From: Sphaerolaimus hirsutus
Taxonomy: Eukaryota > Nematoda > Chromadorea > Monhysterida > Sphaerolaimidae
Direction of reading: 5' to 3'
Assembly: GCA_964036195.1 (NCBI GenBank)
Contig: OZ038457.1
Coordinates: 22,533,147-22,597,146 of the forward strand
DNA length: 64,000 nucleotides
A program made the translations under genes and the position numbers. Under the pieces are notes generated by a model. It had not been told where the DNA came from, did no database searches, and worked only from the letters and a program-made list of their open reading frames with translations. Below, piece by piece: positions 1 to 12,300 of this stretch; position 1 is the stretch's first letter, and every line of letters starts with the position of its first letter.

Positions 1-130
1 ATGTCAATGGGGGGTGGGTAACCCCACCCCACACCGCCCAGCGATCTATCTATCCCTGGGGCAAATTTTTCTGGCTACTTTCCCCTGAAAACCTAGCTAC
101 CTGGAGCGCTTTTGACCAAATTTACTATAA
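1..130 (-). mobile_element. Fragment of a CAGGGGTCTCC-type hAT-like MITE
   Basis: The first 130 bases carry, in reverse orientation, the G/C-run and the 'gatagatagctgggcgg' type segment that also forms one end of the elements at 15027-16740, 19200-21055 and 25450-25967. The window edge cuts the element, so neither its end nor a target duplication can be seen. The rest of 131-818 holds further A/T-rich repeat pieces and no exon I could support. Confidence 0.5.
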
Positions 131-818
131 TTTGCACCAAAAATCTCTAATTTCCATACTTCTTATACAGGTTCACCTTCCAAATCATTAGGTCATGTGT
201 TTTATTGCCTATTCCCAGCATGCCCGGTATAATAAAAAGTGTTCCATGTCAACATGTTCCATGTCCTAGTCTAGATATCGGATGGCAGAGTTGTTCAAAT
301 ACTGGTATTTTTGGAAAACGTAAACGTAAACGTAAATACGTTTTCAAATTTTGGAGTATAAATACTAAAACGTAAGGTATTTTTAAAATACCTGGGAATA
401 CATGACACAATCTGACACAGACTCTGAAAAATGTCATGACAATTGTAACCTGCCATGAAAAACACATAAAAATTCATTTTTTATTACATTTCACATGGTA
501 ATTTTCTCAGTTATAGTGGTGTACAGGTGCCCGGCACTAACATAAAAATGATATGGTGGTAGTGCTGAAGCATACAGTACATTGCCGGGTGCCTGGCACG
601 ATTTGATATGGCACCATTAGTGCTATGGGTCTCTGAAGAGCATCATATATACCATCATCATCATGGTACTCAAGCCCCTGCTGCTTTCCCTTGACTGTAG
701 CCCCTCGCTTTCACTATTCAGGTGGCCACTTTCCGTTACTTGGTCCAGCCAGGAACTGCATTTTCACATATGATAGCTAGCTTCCACAAGTATCTACAAT
801 GTTTCCACCTACATGCAG

Positions 819-2685
819 TGATTGGCAGCTGTATATGTCCTCCTTTGACCTGTGGGGTGCTGGGCTGGAGACCACAACAACCACTCTGCACTGGGCCATC
901 GGATACATGTGCGCCAACCAAGATGTACAGGTGAAATACTAATCTTTGTATAGTTGAACATCTCTGTATACCTGTGATGAGTTTGGAGCAGGATTATCTG
1001 ATATTGAGACTTGACCCATGGTTCATATGGAAGTTGAATCATGTTATTTCCAATTGAGACCCCTGACAAGAACAGTGCAAATTTTGAAATTGTCTGTTGA
1101 GAAACTGTTGCAATTTTTCAACAATAAAACTTCTCACAAAGGCTCACTCACACCCACTGCCAAACTGTATTTTTGAAAGGCATGCAATGCAAACTATTCA
1201 TGAGCTCCATTGCTTAGTGCACTGCAGAAGCTGCACTAAATATTTCCAGCCATTTTCTCATTTACATCTTCATCTTTTTCCTAATTTTCCAATCATTTCC
1301 AACTGAATTTGCAGGAAAGAGTGTACACAGAAATAATGGAGAATGTGGGTCCAGATACCCCAGTCACTATGGGACACAAACAGCATTTGCCCTACACTAA
1401 CGCAACCGTATTGGAATTTCAACGATCTGCTAACATTCTGGTCATGAATCTTCCCCATACAACCACTGAGGATATCATATTTGAAGGATACACAATAAAA
1501 AAAGGTTTCTAAAGAACAATTTCATTAGGAAGTAGCATCTGTGATGCAGAAATGAAACAAGAACATCAAAAATTACACAACAATTGACAATTGATACATT
1601 CACTTCTCTAGTTTCACTGTCTAAGTTCTCTAAGTTCTTGAGGTTCAAATTAGGTAAGCATTAATTATTCAATTTCAATCCATCAGCAATTATTATAATT
1701 ATTCAATTTCAATAATGCCTGCCCACTGGGCTTGTTAATGTCACATTTTCTGCCTGTACTTTCAATGGTGGATCGACCCTGAGTATCAAACACACAGGAC
1801 ATCTGTGCTCAGTGGGAATTTTCATTCACACAGTGGACAAACACCTCAAGACATCCACAGAACATGTTCACATGAGTGGGCACAGCAGGGAACCAGCCAT
1901 GCCAGCAACATCTCACCTAAGCCAATGTCCACCTTTTGATGCTGCTGTACTGTGTGGTTAAATTGGCACATTGTTTTTTCACAAGGCTTTTTTACCATCA
2001 CCACACAGCATACGCAGCAGTGGCAGCTCTTACACACAATGACTTGGCAAATGGGGGGGGGGTGACCAGCAGTAGCAGGGTAAAAAAATGGATTTTGGCA
2101 GTGCCAGACACTGGCTTGGTGCTGCATAGTGTCATGTATGCACAATGGATGTCCCAGGGTGTTTGCTGCCTACTGTGTACATGCAGATGTCCAGAGGTGT
2201 TTGCTGCCCACTGCACATGCAGATGCCCAGGGTTTTTTCTGTCCACTGTGTGCATTTGATGTCCAGTGGTGTTTGATGCTCATGGCTGCCAAGCCTTTCA
2301 ACACACTTGGGATGAATGGGGTGCACATAAAATCAGATTTGGGTGCATGTGGAATCATCCCAGCAAAGATCAATAAATCCACTTTCAATCAGTCTAAATT
2401 TTTGTCTAAAAACTTGTACGCTGCTTTCAATGTATTTATGTTTCCTATCTTTCAATTTAAAAAACCTGTATCTTTCAATTCAAATATCCCTGCAGACACC
2501 ATGATACAAGGACTTATTTCCACAGTATTATGGGATGGGGACCACTTCCCAAATCCGAAGACATTTGACCCAGACAGATTCATGCCAGAAGGAAGGCAGA
2601 AATATGGGGAGGGCAAAAATCCGCCAGAAATGGCGGTGCCTTTTGGAATGGGGAAAAGGTCCTGTTTAGGGGAGCCACTGGCCAG
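819..2685 (+). CDS. Cytochrome P450, CYP2-clan, partial (three exons)
   Basis: This is a haem-thiolate monooxygenase, probably anchored in the ER. Exon 819-930 (or from 829) encodes the I-helix, with DLWGAGLETTTTTLHW standing for the family's (A/G)GxxT oxygen-activation motif. It ends in CAG before gtgaaa. Exon 1315-1504 carries the K-helix ExxR as EFQR, followed by NLPHTTTEDIIFEGY. Exon 2496-2685 carries the PERF-like FDPDRF and the haem loop FGMGKRSCLGE, with the axial cysteine. Phases agree: phase 0 into the second exon, and the split G+AC codon into the third. The N-terminal half and the last exon (after LGEPLAR) are not visible. The downstream 3.4 kb before the chloride-channel gene is repeat-rich, so the gene may be truncated or its last exon diverged. 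The family is certain; the subfamily is not. Confidence 0.88.
2140..2285. repeat. Imperfect tandem repeat in a P450 intron
   Basis: Within the intron between the K-helix and haem exons, a unit of about 50 bp is repeated three to four times with mismatches. It reads roughly gatgtccag-gg-gtgtttgctgcc-actgtg-acatgca. No coding value is apparent. Confidence 0.6.
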
Positions 2686-3237
2686 GTACAACTTTTGCTG
2701 TGCAGGATTTTGTTGAAATTAAGCAGGTGGTTCAAATGGGAAAATTGTCTATGAAAATATGTCAAACATTAGGATTGTACAGAGAGCCATTTATGATATG
2801 AGTCCGAGTTACCCACTGGAGTATTTTTTGAATGATATGACTTTTCAATATTTTTTCTGAAACTCAAAATCAGATATTAGAATGATATTGATATCCAATG
2901 AACCATTGATATTGATGTTCAATATTGAAAATAGTTTATATCAAAAATCAATATCTTCAATATTTTGCTTTTGGTATAGCAAGGCATATTCCAAAAGGCT
3001 TATTGTATTTTCATGTGGTTGAAGCATAGTTGATAATCTCTTTACTGAAAGGTAGATGTATCTACCGTATTACCTCGAATTAACCCCCCCCCCCCTTGAA
3101 TTGACCCCCCTCGAAATACCCCCTAAAATTCGGCTGAGGAAATAATACCCCCCCCCCCTCGAAATACCCCCCTAAAATTGAGTGTAAAGGTGCGTTAGAC
3201 AAATTGTGACCTTCAAACTTTTGAAACCAACAACATA

Positions 3238-3494
3238 TGATAAAAGTGGTCAACTGTACATTCTACCTAGGCGAATATGCATGTCAAATTACAGAATCGT
3301 ACTTGTAGCTCAAGATTATTAACGTTTGGAAAAAAAATTACCATTGTCGCCGGCTGTCGGACAGTCTCCCGACAGCCGGCGACAATGGTAATTTTTTTCC
3401 AAACGTTTATAATCTTGAGCTACAAGTACGATTCTGCAATTTGACATGCATATTCGCCTAGGTAGAATATACAATTGACCACTTTTTATCATGA
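3238..3494. repeat. Near-perfect palindrome, arms of about 125 bp
   Basis: The two halves are almost exact reverse complements, from gataaaagtggtcaactgta to its complement before atgaaaatgg. They meet at a short centre near 3367 (gacagtctcccgac). The arms include the GC-rich core cgccggctgtcgg. This is a fold-back element that would form a long hairpin as single strand. It lies beside or inside the C-run element that begins near 3064. Confidence 0.85.
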
Positions 3495-5042
3495 AAATGG
3501 AACCTTTTTCACAACTTATTGAACTTTTTAGTGTTGTTGAGTCGTCACAAAAAATCCGTGTAAACGGGGCCTTATGCAAAAAAGCAGCATGACAGGACTT
3601 TATGGTAAGCAATTTGATGTTTGGCACCTATAAATTTAACATACAATTGGTCGATATTCAATATTGATATTTTTTCAAATTTCTTGATATCGATATTAGA
3701 TATGAAGAAACAGTCCATATCCGATATGATAACACCTGAACCCAACCCTCGAGCCACAGGCCTCATTTCTTTTTTGTCGCAGTGTATGACATTTCAACCT
3801 ACAATCACTGCAATATCTAATTACCACAATGATCATTTTCAGAATGGAGCTGTTTCTAATCTTCACAACGCTTATTCAAAACTTCAAATTTGAATTCGCT
3901 ACCCCTAAAGATGAGAAGGATTTCAACGAGGTTGGACCCCCCAAAATTGCAGCGAATTTTATCAGGAAAGCGTCGAATTATTCTGTTAATATTTCGCTTA
4001 GGTAATAACTAGTGATGGAAAGGCTGGGCACCAGCACCGGTGCGGTGCTTTTTTTAGGGTGCCCTGCCGGTGCCAGTGAGTTTTTTTAAGCATATCATCG
4101 GTGCGGCGCCATTCTTGTGTGGGTGCCAAAGGTGCTAGCACCAGTGATAGGTACCGGCCAAGTCTTCATAGGTTGAAAATTTTTGTCCACAGCATGTGCT
4201 TTTACATTATATATCATGTAAAAACAGTATATATCTACCGACTTACTTCGTAATAAGGTAATACGGTAAATACTTCGGAACCTTCAGCCCGGTGCGGTGC
4301 CTTTCGGTGCTCGCACCGGCAACCGGCCGGTGCCCCAACGTGCAGGTGCTATTATTTTCAAAATGGCGCCGGTGCGGTGCGCTGCCATTTTTAGCCGTGT
4401 GTGTTGAATGTATGGCTGCTACAGTTGTAGACCACATCAAGTTGTTAATGATTCAATAAACATTCAAAACGTTTCAATTTCAATTATCGAATCAGTTCAT
4501 AACAAATGAAATGCAGGCACGATTTAAGTATACATCCAATAACTAGTGCGAAAATAAAAATTCTTGAAAATATCACAAATGACTGCCAAAACGTTTTACG
4601 CGCATGAATATTTACATCAAAAAACACAGTGAAGGGTTGTATGCAACATCAAAAAAAACAATCATCTAAACAGAATTAAAAAAATGACCAATGAAATTCA
4701 TCCGATCACACCTTTTCCGGGTAGCCCAATTCATAGAATCGGAAAACTATACGCTGCCCAACTCAACGAATAGAGCTGCTCGATTCCATAGTCATTCAGT
4801 CCTTACAAACTCATCGCTATTTACACTTATTCATAATCTGAATCCGATACGCGCCGCGCCGTAAAACCAACTGGACCCAGGGCATCGCTTCTCAGTAAAG
4901 TGTTGTTATCTTGGGCTTCAGGGTCATATGCCTGAAATTTTTTAGATTGAAACACCTGAAATAGAAATGGCACTTTTTAGTTTAGGAGGGTTTAAGTGTT
5001 CGAAAATTCACTTTAATTATAAAAAGGTTTTTACGTAATTAG

Positions 5043-5300
5043 TATACTCGGCGGACCGCATGCCATGCATTTTTACGGATGAATAACTCCCTCATGATCA
5101 ATAAAATAGGTAATTATTGTGAATAAAGGGAAAATGATTCCAGGCACAAAAACATGATAGTTGTACTCGGCTCCGCCTTTTTCTTTTAAAAATATTCTAA
5201 TTTTTTTTTGTGAAAGTGCGTGAGATAAATATCTTTCTCGCACGTTATCGGCTAACACATAAGTAATTTTGCGCGCATACTTCGCGGTCCGCCGAGTATA
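5043..5300. mobile_element. MITE with TATACTCGGCGGACCGC inverted ends
   Basis: The terminal inverted repeats read tatactcggcggaccgc on the left and gcggtccgccgagtata on the right, about 258 bp apart. The ends start and finish with TA, suggesting a TA target duplication and a Tc1/mariner-like mobiliser. Related ends appear near 39003 and 53225. No coding capacity. Confidence 0.75.
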
Positions 5301-6108
5301 AGCACCGACGCAGCCATTTTTAATCCATTACACCGATTTTTTAAATGAAGATTGCATATCAAGCGAGAAACCATGTCTTCGGTGCGTACAAAAGCCGATG
5401 CATTTGCATATGACAGTGATTGGCAAAATTAAAATCATAAACACGGAATTTTCAGCTTCTTCAACACTTTTTTCCTTGAAAAACCATTAGCACTAACTAA
5501 AAAATGGCAACCCGGCAAGCAGATAACTAGCGGGAAAGGTGGCAATCAACTGATAAGCAAATTTGAGTGGTATGTTAGGTGACCTGCCTGCGGAACTGGC
5601 CCAGATTCTAATTGAAGCATGCACTTGTAAATATAAGTCGATAACTCCAATATTTCGATAATTAAGTTTATCATCGGATAGAATTGGTCCCGCACATTTC
5701 TCAAGTTTTTAAATGACAATTGTCCCTGTTTTAGAGTGTCACGTTTCGACAACTTTAGTTTTTTCCAGCAAAAAGTCATTAAGTCCATGCTGTGCAATTT
5801 TTGTCACGAGAAAATAGTCGATAAGTCCACTTGCTTATTGGACTTTTTCTATATATTTTTCTGTTACTGTTCAGATGTATTTTGTGGAAAGGCCACTGCT
5901 CCCATACTTATATGTTGAGAGCAGTATAGGAAACTTATAAACTACATACATGATCAACATTTGGAACTTTACGATAGACAGGGCACGAATCGCTGGAAGG
6001 CATTACGAAATGAAACAGAAAACGCTATTCACTTCAAATTAACTATTTAGAGTTATCGACCTGTATCGAAGTAAAAGCTTCAATCGTCAAAACAACTAAG
6101 AGCAACCC

Positions 6109-9100
6109 CTAGTTCACTTTATTAGCATTCCCTCCATCGACATCCGATTTTCCTTCGACATCAGAGCTCGCATCGATTTTGATTGACGGCAATTCTCTGT
6201 GAACGAGCTCATCTACCGTTTCTTCTGAATCTGGCCCCTGGGGTTGCGGTAGATTTAGTAGATTATGGTAGGGGAAACGTTAGTGTTGAGGCGCTGTTAG
6301 TCCGCGTTGGGGCGTTGAAAAATACTTATAGCATGTTTAAAAACAATATACCGTACATATTTTAATAGAACGGCACGTCTCCAATACAACGGCAGGTTTT
6401 CGCTATTTCCTGCACTCACGAAAACAATGGCACTACACACACTAGTTTTCACAAATTCTACAAGCAAGCAAATAAAATAAATCAGCCAAAAATTTAAAAA
6501 AATCACCAAAAACCAACCTCACACCCCATGGGCATGCCCACACTTTCAGTTCCCAATTGCGCTTCACTTTTGCAGTTTTCGAACCTGTTCTCGTCCAAAT
6601 CACCCGGACTAACGCCCCGTTGAACGGCTTCCAGAGCATTCCGAATCTCGCGCAGGGCAACAACACCGACGAGACGACCGCAGTTTGTTACGTATGCACG
6701 GTTTAAGCCCAATAGTGAGAATAGACTGTGCGTTTTGTAGACTGATGTGCGCTCTACTAGCTGCAGGGGGGTATATGAGGGATTGTGATTTTTTATTGTG
6801 GACATCGGGATTTTTTAGGGTTCAAACGGGATCCCGATCCCAAACTATGATGATATTCCGGATTCAGCTATTCCGATTCCCAAATCCCGATCGCGATCAC
6901 GAGATCCGATCCTGAAAAGTCGATCCCATTTGATACCCGAGTATTTTTGAGGTCGATAATTTTTTGTTTACACGATATGCTATACTTCTTAGAAGCGGAA
7001 ACAACGTCGTTGCAAAATAATCGATAGCAATATTGAAAAGATCCCTTTTTGAAGGCTTTCGTTTCCTTGGTGCATCGTCATTATGAACATCAGACTAATT
7101 TGCCGTTTTTTATATTATTCCTAGGTCGTTTTGCAGTTATCATTTTTTACAAAAATTTTCGCCAACAATCACAATTCAGACCACCAAGCAACCAACTCAC
7201 ATCTAGTGTTTAAATAAATCGCATCATTCAAAAACAACTAAATGAAGCCCCAACTCAAAAAGTCACCTGAAACGGTGCGGGGTCCACTTTCAATCTAACC
7301 AAATCAACTTTTTCTTCCAATTGAAGTCGTTCCCATTCCGTTCTCTCATCGCCAAAAAGGTCGCTTGGCAAAGTTCCAACATTTGTTTCTCTGTCACGCC
7401 AGGAAGCTACGCCCATACCACGACCGACAGTGTGCAGAGCTTCTGTGAATTTTTTGGCAGGGGGTTTGGTTAAAAAAACACTTACCCTCATGTAGTTGTA
7501 TTTAGTGGCAGACCCCCCAAAAACCCTAGAACAGTGTAAAAACTATCTAGTGGCGGACCCTAAAATATGTGCAGAATCCTGCCATAATTTACTGAATTTT
7601 GTAATAATTTATTCCTTGGTAAAAACGAAATATCATGATGAAAAAAAACAGTAAAATTTTGAATTTTTGAAAATTGTGAAAAAAATAGTTTGGTTCATTA
7701 TTCAGATGGGTTATGGTAGGTTTCCATACTAAGTGTGGTGTCTGCCGCGTATATTTAGACAGGCGGGGTGGCAGATGTAACGACGGCAGTGAGGGTTTGC
7801 GAAAACATTCCTTCAAAATGGTAAACATTTGAAAACGATTTTTAAACATTTGGAACTTCGAATGAGAATCAAACAATTTTCAATTTTGCCATGCCAAGAT
7901 TGGCGGCAGACAGATACCATTTTAGCATATTTTAAGTCTACTTAAGATCTCATATCGAATGTAGAAATTGAAGATCTAGCTGAAAACCTAGTTCCACCCA
8001 TGCCTGCTAAAGGCAGATTTGCGCAACAAAAACTCCCCAACGCACTAGTAAAAGCGTCGTTGAGCTTCTTGCCAATGGTGGAGTGCACGGTGCCGGACGC
8101 GCGCTGGCTGGGCATCGTGTCGGCCGATGAAGTGGCCGCTAGCTGATTGATCTGATTTTGACGCGAAATTAAGGCTGCTGCAGTGTTGCGGCCTGAAAAT
8201 TGAGTGACTATCCGATTATCAATGATACTTGATACAAATGACCTGCTGCGTGAACCGAAAAAATGAACTGTCAAAATCGAATTTATGCAAATTAAAATTT
8301 ACCTGGCACCGCATTATTCGACTGGCCCGCGTCACTACTATCAGTCTTTTGCGCATCGTCGGCGACTATTCTCGTCACCGTAAATCTACAAAAATAGGGA
8401 AATTCTATAATTTCAACCGAGAAAAATAGTGCCTCAAAACGCCCAAACCTGGTCAATTTTCTTTTCCCACCCTCGGCGGGTAAAGTAACTTGGGTGGGCA
8501 CTTTGAGGGCCATTGCGACCCGACGTCGGGCTTCCATTTGTCGGGCGGGCGAGCCAATGGCGTCATCTAGGAGTTGTTGTAGTCGGCGTCTGGTGACACT
8601 GCCTGGGGGGGGGGGTAGATGGAGCAGGGTTTTTTTTTGAAAACACCCTGAACGCTGACGCCGTTGTTGACACTTTTTCTGTATTGGGCAAAAATCCAAA
8701 CTTCAAATGTTTACGGAAGTTGACAAGCGTGGGCCGCATATGTCCGGCTATCGTCTGGCTAATATTTTTGTGCGTTTGGGCCCATACAGTTGTTGACATA
8801 AAAATTTGTGTCAACTAAATTCAACGAAATTTTGGTTGATTGTGTGATTTCAGCTTTCCTTATGTGATAGAGCGTAGTTAATTTTATCTCGTGACACTTA
8901 ATTTCCATTGTTTCTGTTAAGTGTGATGCTTTTAAAAATATTTTGTGTTATTGAGTGACATTCAGTTTCCACGAAATTGCGATGTCAACTACCGTGTGTT
9001 GGACTTGTCCATCACAACTCAGAACTATAGTAATAACACGAAGGCGTCAAAGACATCTGTGTCATTGTTATGCAATTGACGGCGCCATTATCTCTGGTGC

Positions 9101-9358
9101 TCGGCGCCATTTTCTCGAATGGCGCCATGGCGTCCTTCGCTTTGCCATCACTACTCAAAAAATAAAAAAAACATCGAGCCACAAAAATGAACAGGCCACC
9201 AACCCAACAAGATCATAGAATCTTCTTTATCCACAAGCGGGAAAGCCCTCAGTCTGGGCCTCAATTCAAGCAGGGAGCGAACATCGTCCAAAGTGGAATT
9301 TCCCGCGACATAACTCACCTTGCGCACCATTATTTGGTCGACATGGTAAGTGTGCACC
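6109..9358 (-). CDS. ClC channel exons 15-21 (CBS domains and C-terminus)
   Basis: Exon 15 starts the first CBS domain ([18 protein letters not shown] ... [14 protein letters not shown]). Exon 16 continues [15 protein letters not shown], and its donor after KRKLT- matches the KRKLKR linker of ClC-2. Exons 17-18 are a Ser/Thr/Gln-rich linker that varies among family members. Exon 19 ends in the diagnostic KVDPAPFQ. Exon 20 is CBS2 ([18 protein letters not shown] ... [13 protein letters not shown]). Exon 21 is a short acidic tail ending VN, with the stop at 6109-6111. CBS domains bind adenine nucleotides and tune gating in this family. A worn TAGGGTTCAAAC element sits in the intron at 6826-6938. 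Confidence 0.9.
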
Positions 9359-12300
9359 CTGCGAATTTGGTAAAATATGTTGCGAGTGTTGCGTGGTGAT
9401 AATTTAAGTTTTGGAATATTATGTTTAGAGTTTCCGAGCTGTAGAAATCGTAAATAGTCAAACGTAAACAAACTGTGGGTTGTCGGGTTAGAAATTCGAG
9501 ACCCCGTTTAAGCCCGGTAGCTATCGATGGAATTTTACAACGTAAAATTTGAAAAAATACAACAATATGGGAAATCGCTATAACGAATTGAATGAACCCC
9601 AGAGAAAGCAACATACGTGGAATTTCTGGCGGGAATGTCGGGCAAATATGGCAAATGTTTTATCTTTATCATACTGTCATAAATGGAGGGCTGCAAGTAA
9701 GCAGCCACTGCATTCGCTATCAGCACCGCTAGCTGTAATTGGCAATAAAACAAAAACATCAATAATTTTTTTTCAACTTTCAAAAAAAAAATTGAAAAAT
9801 AAACTCACCATAATAGGCAAGATGAACGAAAGTTGACCAGTCATTTCAAACACTATCACAGATACAGAAACCGTATGCGTCACGGCACCAGTAAAGGCCG
9901 CAGCAGCTGGAAAAATAATAAAAACTGAGACATAAATATTTCTACCGTAATCCTACCATAATCACTTGAACCAACCGACAACCGAATAGCCGCCCGGGGT
10001 TAAAACAGCAACCATATCAGCTGCTTTGGCCCATGCAAAAGTTGCCTCACCCATCAAACGGCCAAATGAGGCACCTGAAAGTTTCATTTGATGAAAATAG
10101 TCTGATACACAGAACACAGGGGTGCATTTTTGTGGGAAAATTGATGGTTATTCTGTTAAATTTATCTGTTCCCATCGATAACGCGAGAAACTTTAAGCGT
10201 TATCCGAGTTTAAAGTTATGTCAGTTGGTATTTAACGCAAACACTTAACGCCAAACCAGTCGAATTCAGACGATAACTTAGCCATGCCGATTTTGGATAT
10301 GAAAAAATAGGCCAACTTTTAAAGTGACAAATACTCAGTCTCGAACCCGAAAAGTCGGGCAAACCCAATGCCCGCCTCACCGAGCACGAAGGCGGGCATG
10401 AACACCCCCGCCGGTATGGGCAGCGTGTTCGCCAGCGCGGCCAGGAAAAACTGCGAAGGTAATGAGCTGAATTATCGACACACGTAAGTGATCAACCGGG
10501 CACAACAATCGTGACAGGATAAACCCCCTTTTATAATTTGAGCGGTCCAAAATTCTACAACACCCAAAAAAGCGAAGCAAAAAACTCCAGGGGGGCGGTT
10601 ACAATTTGCGAGTAACGAGAGTATGGAATTGGACGCAGCAGAAACACAGTTCACGATTCTATCCAGTTATTTGAATGGAAACCAAGCAGTCCAGTTGACA
10701 ACCGTACCATGGCGCCCTTCTACTACTGTTGCTACTTGTGCACCGGGTTTACTTCTGCTCCAACACACCCGCCCAGCGCAGGACCAGTGCACAAGTAAAC
10801 CCGGTGCACAAGAAACGATGTCCAGTGCCAGATTTCATTGTCAACTGACAGTGGCGTAGCCAGGATTTTTGAGCGGGGGGGGGGCGGATTGTTTACGGAG
10901 CCCGGCGAACGGGGGGGCGGCGCCCCCCCCCCTAAAATTTGACCCCTGTAGTAGGGAACTTGCGCCATAGCGCTGGCGCCATTCGTAGGCGCCACCCCAT
11001 GGTGTTGGCGCCATTCGTAGGCGCCGCGCCATGGCGTCAGACCGCTGTATATGTATGTATTTTACATACATATACAGCGACATAGACACAATTGAGTGCA
11101 TTTTCACACAGTTTGAGGCAACCGCGACCAGTGAAGTTCAAATGGCTGTAATTTTAAGCAAAAGTGCGCGCTTGCGCGCAAAAATTTTGAAAAGTGACCC
11201 AAAAATCGTTGCACGAGAACACATTTCCTTACATTTCTATGGGCCACCCCGGAAGGGGGGGGGGCGGCCGCCCCCCCCCGCCCCCCCCCCCTGGCTACGC
11301 CACTGTCAACTGATGTGTGTAGGGCCTATAGTTCCGGGTTATCAGAATTCAGAATCAGGAATACACCAAAAATTGGACCAAAACTCACAAAAGTGACGAA
11401 GTGCAGCACGAGTGTGACAAAAATGCTGGCAGTTCCATCGACGGTCCAAATCTGCCACGACGGATTGTCTGGTTCCAGCCACGAATAATTAGCAAAAAAG
11501 TGGTCCCTGATAACTGAGCGCAGTGATAACTGAAAGTGGGTTTTAAGAATTTTAAAAAGGGTTTTGAGAATTTTTAAAAGAAAAATATCAAGAATTTAGC
11601 TTTTTTAAATGAAAGTTATACTAAAGTTTACCGTAAAATATTCAATTGTATTTTAAAATGAAACTGATCCGAGCTCATACATTGTAATGCATTATAATTT
11701 TTACAGGAATCATTGTATTTACTGTAAATACACTTCCACACTTAGTAAAAGATTTTCCAGCCAGTTAAATAAATATGATACACTTAGGGTTCAAACGGGA
11801 TTGACTTTTCGGGATCGGGATCGGGATTCACTTTTTGAGATTTCGGGATCGGGATCGGGATCGGGATTGGGGTTTCGGGATCGGGATCGGGATTGGTTTT
11901 TTGAGATTTCGGGATCGGGATCGGGATCGGGATTGGCCGGGATTGGGGTCACGGGATCGGGATCGGGATTGGGATAGGCATTTTTCCGGGATCGGGATTG
12001 GGTTCTAGGGATAGAGATTTTGGCCATTTTTCTGGCATTCACAGTTGTTCATAAAGGTCTCAAAACACTGTTGGATGCCAGAAAAGTAGCATAAAATTGA
12101 CGCTGGGGGTTTGCATCCACTTTTTTGCATGCAAAAACGTCATTATTTCACTTCTGAAGGATCTCGAGTGGGGGATTTAGGAGTTTATTGATGTCCGGAG
12201 TGTCTGCCAACTGCCCTATGTGGGCTATCACTGAACATTAAATAATTCACATCAGGAAGCATCAATAAGTTCACATTTCTAACATTATCCCCTCTCAAAT

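Larger units (their letters stand above)
2686..6108. other. Gene-poor stretch between P450 and ClC genes
   Basis: No exon could be supported here. The stretch holds remnants of the gatatc-rich element near 2830-3010 and 3650-3730, and a C-run element starting taccgtattacctcgaa near 3064. It also holds the long palindrome at 3238-3494, a GGTGC-rich element starting tagtgatggaaaggctgg at 4012, and the MITE at 5043-5300. The missing last P450 exon would be expected here, but I did not recognise it. Confidence 0.5.

Noticed and set aside
11687..11977. Open frame of Asp-Arg-Gly-Ser repeats
   Set aside because: It translates the gggatc array of a hAT-like element, not a gene.
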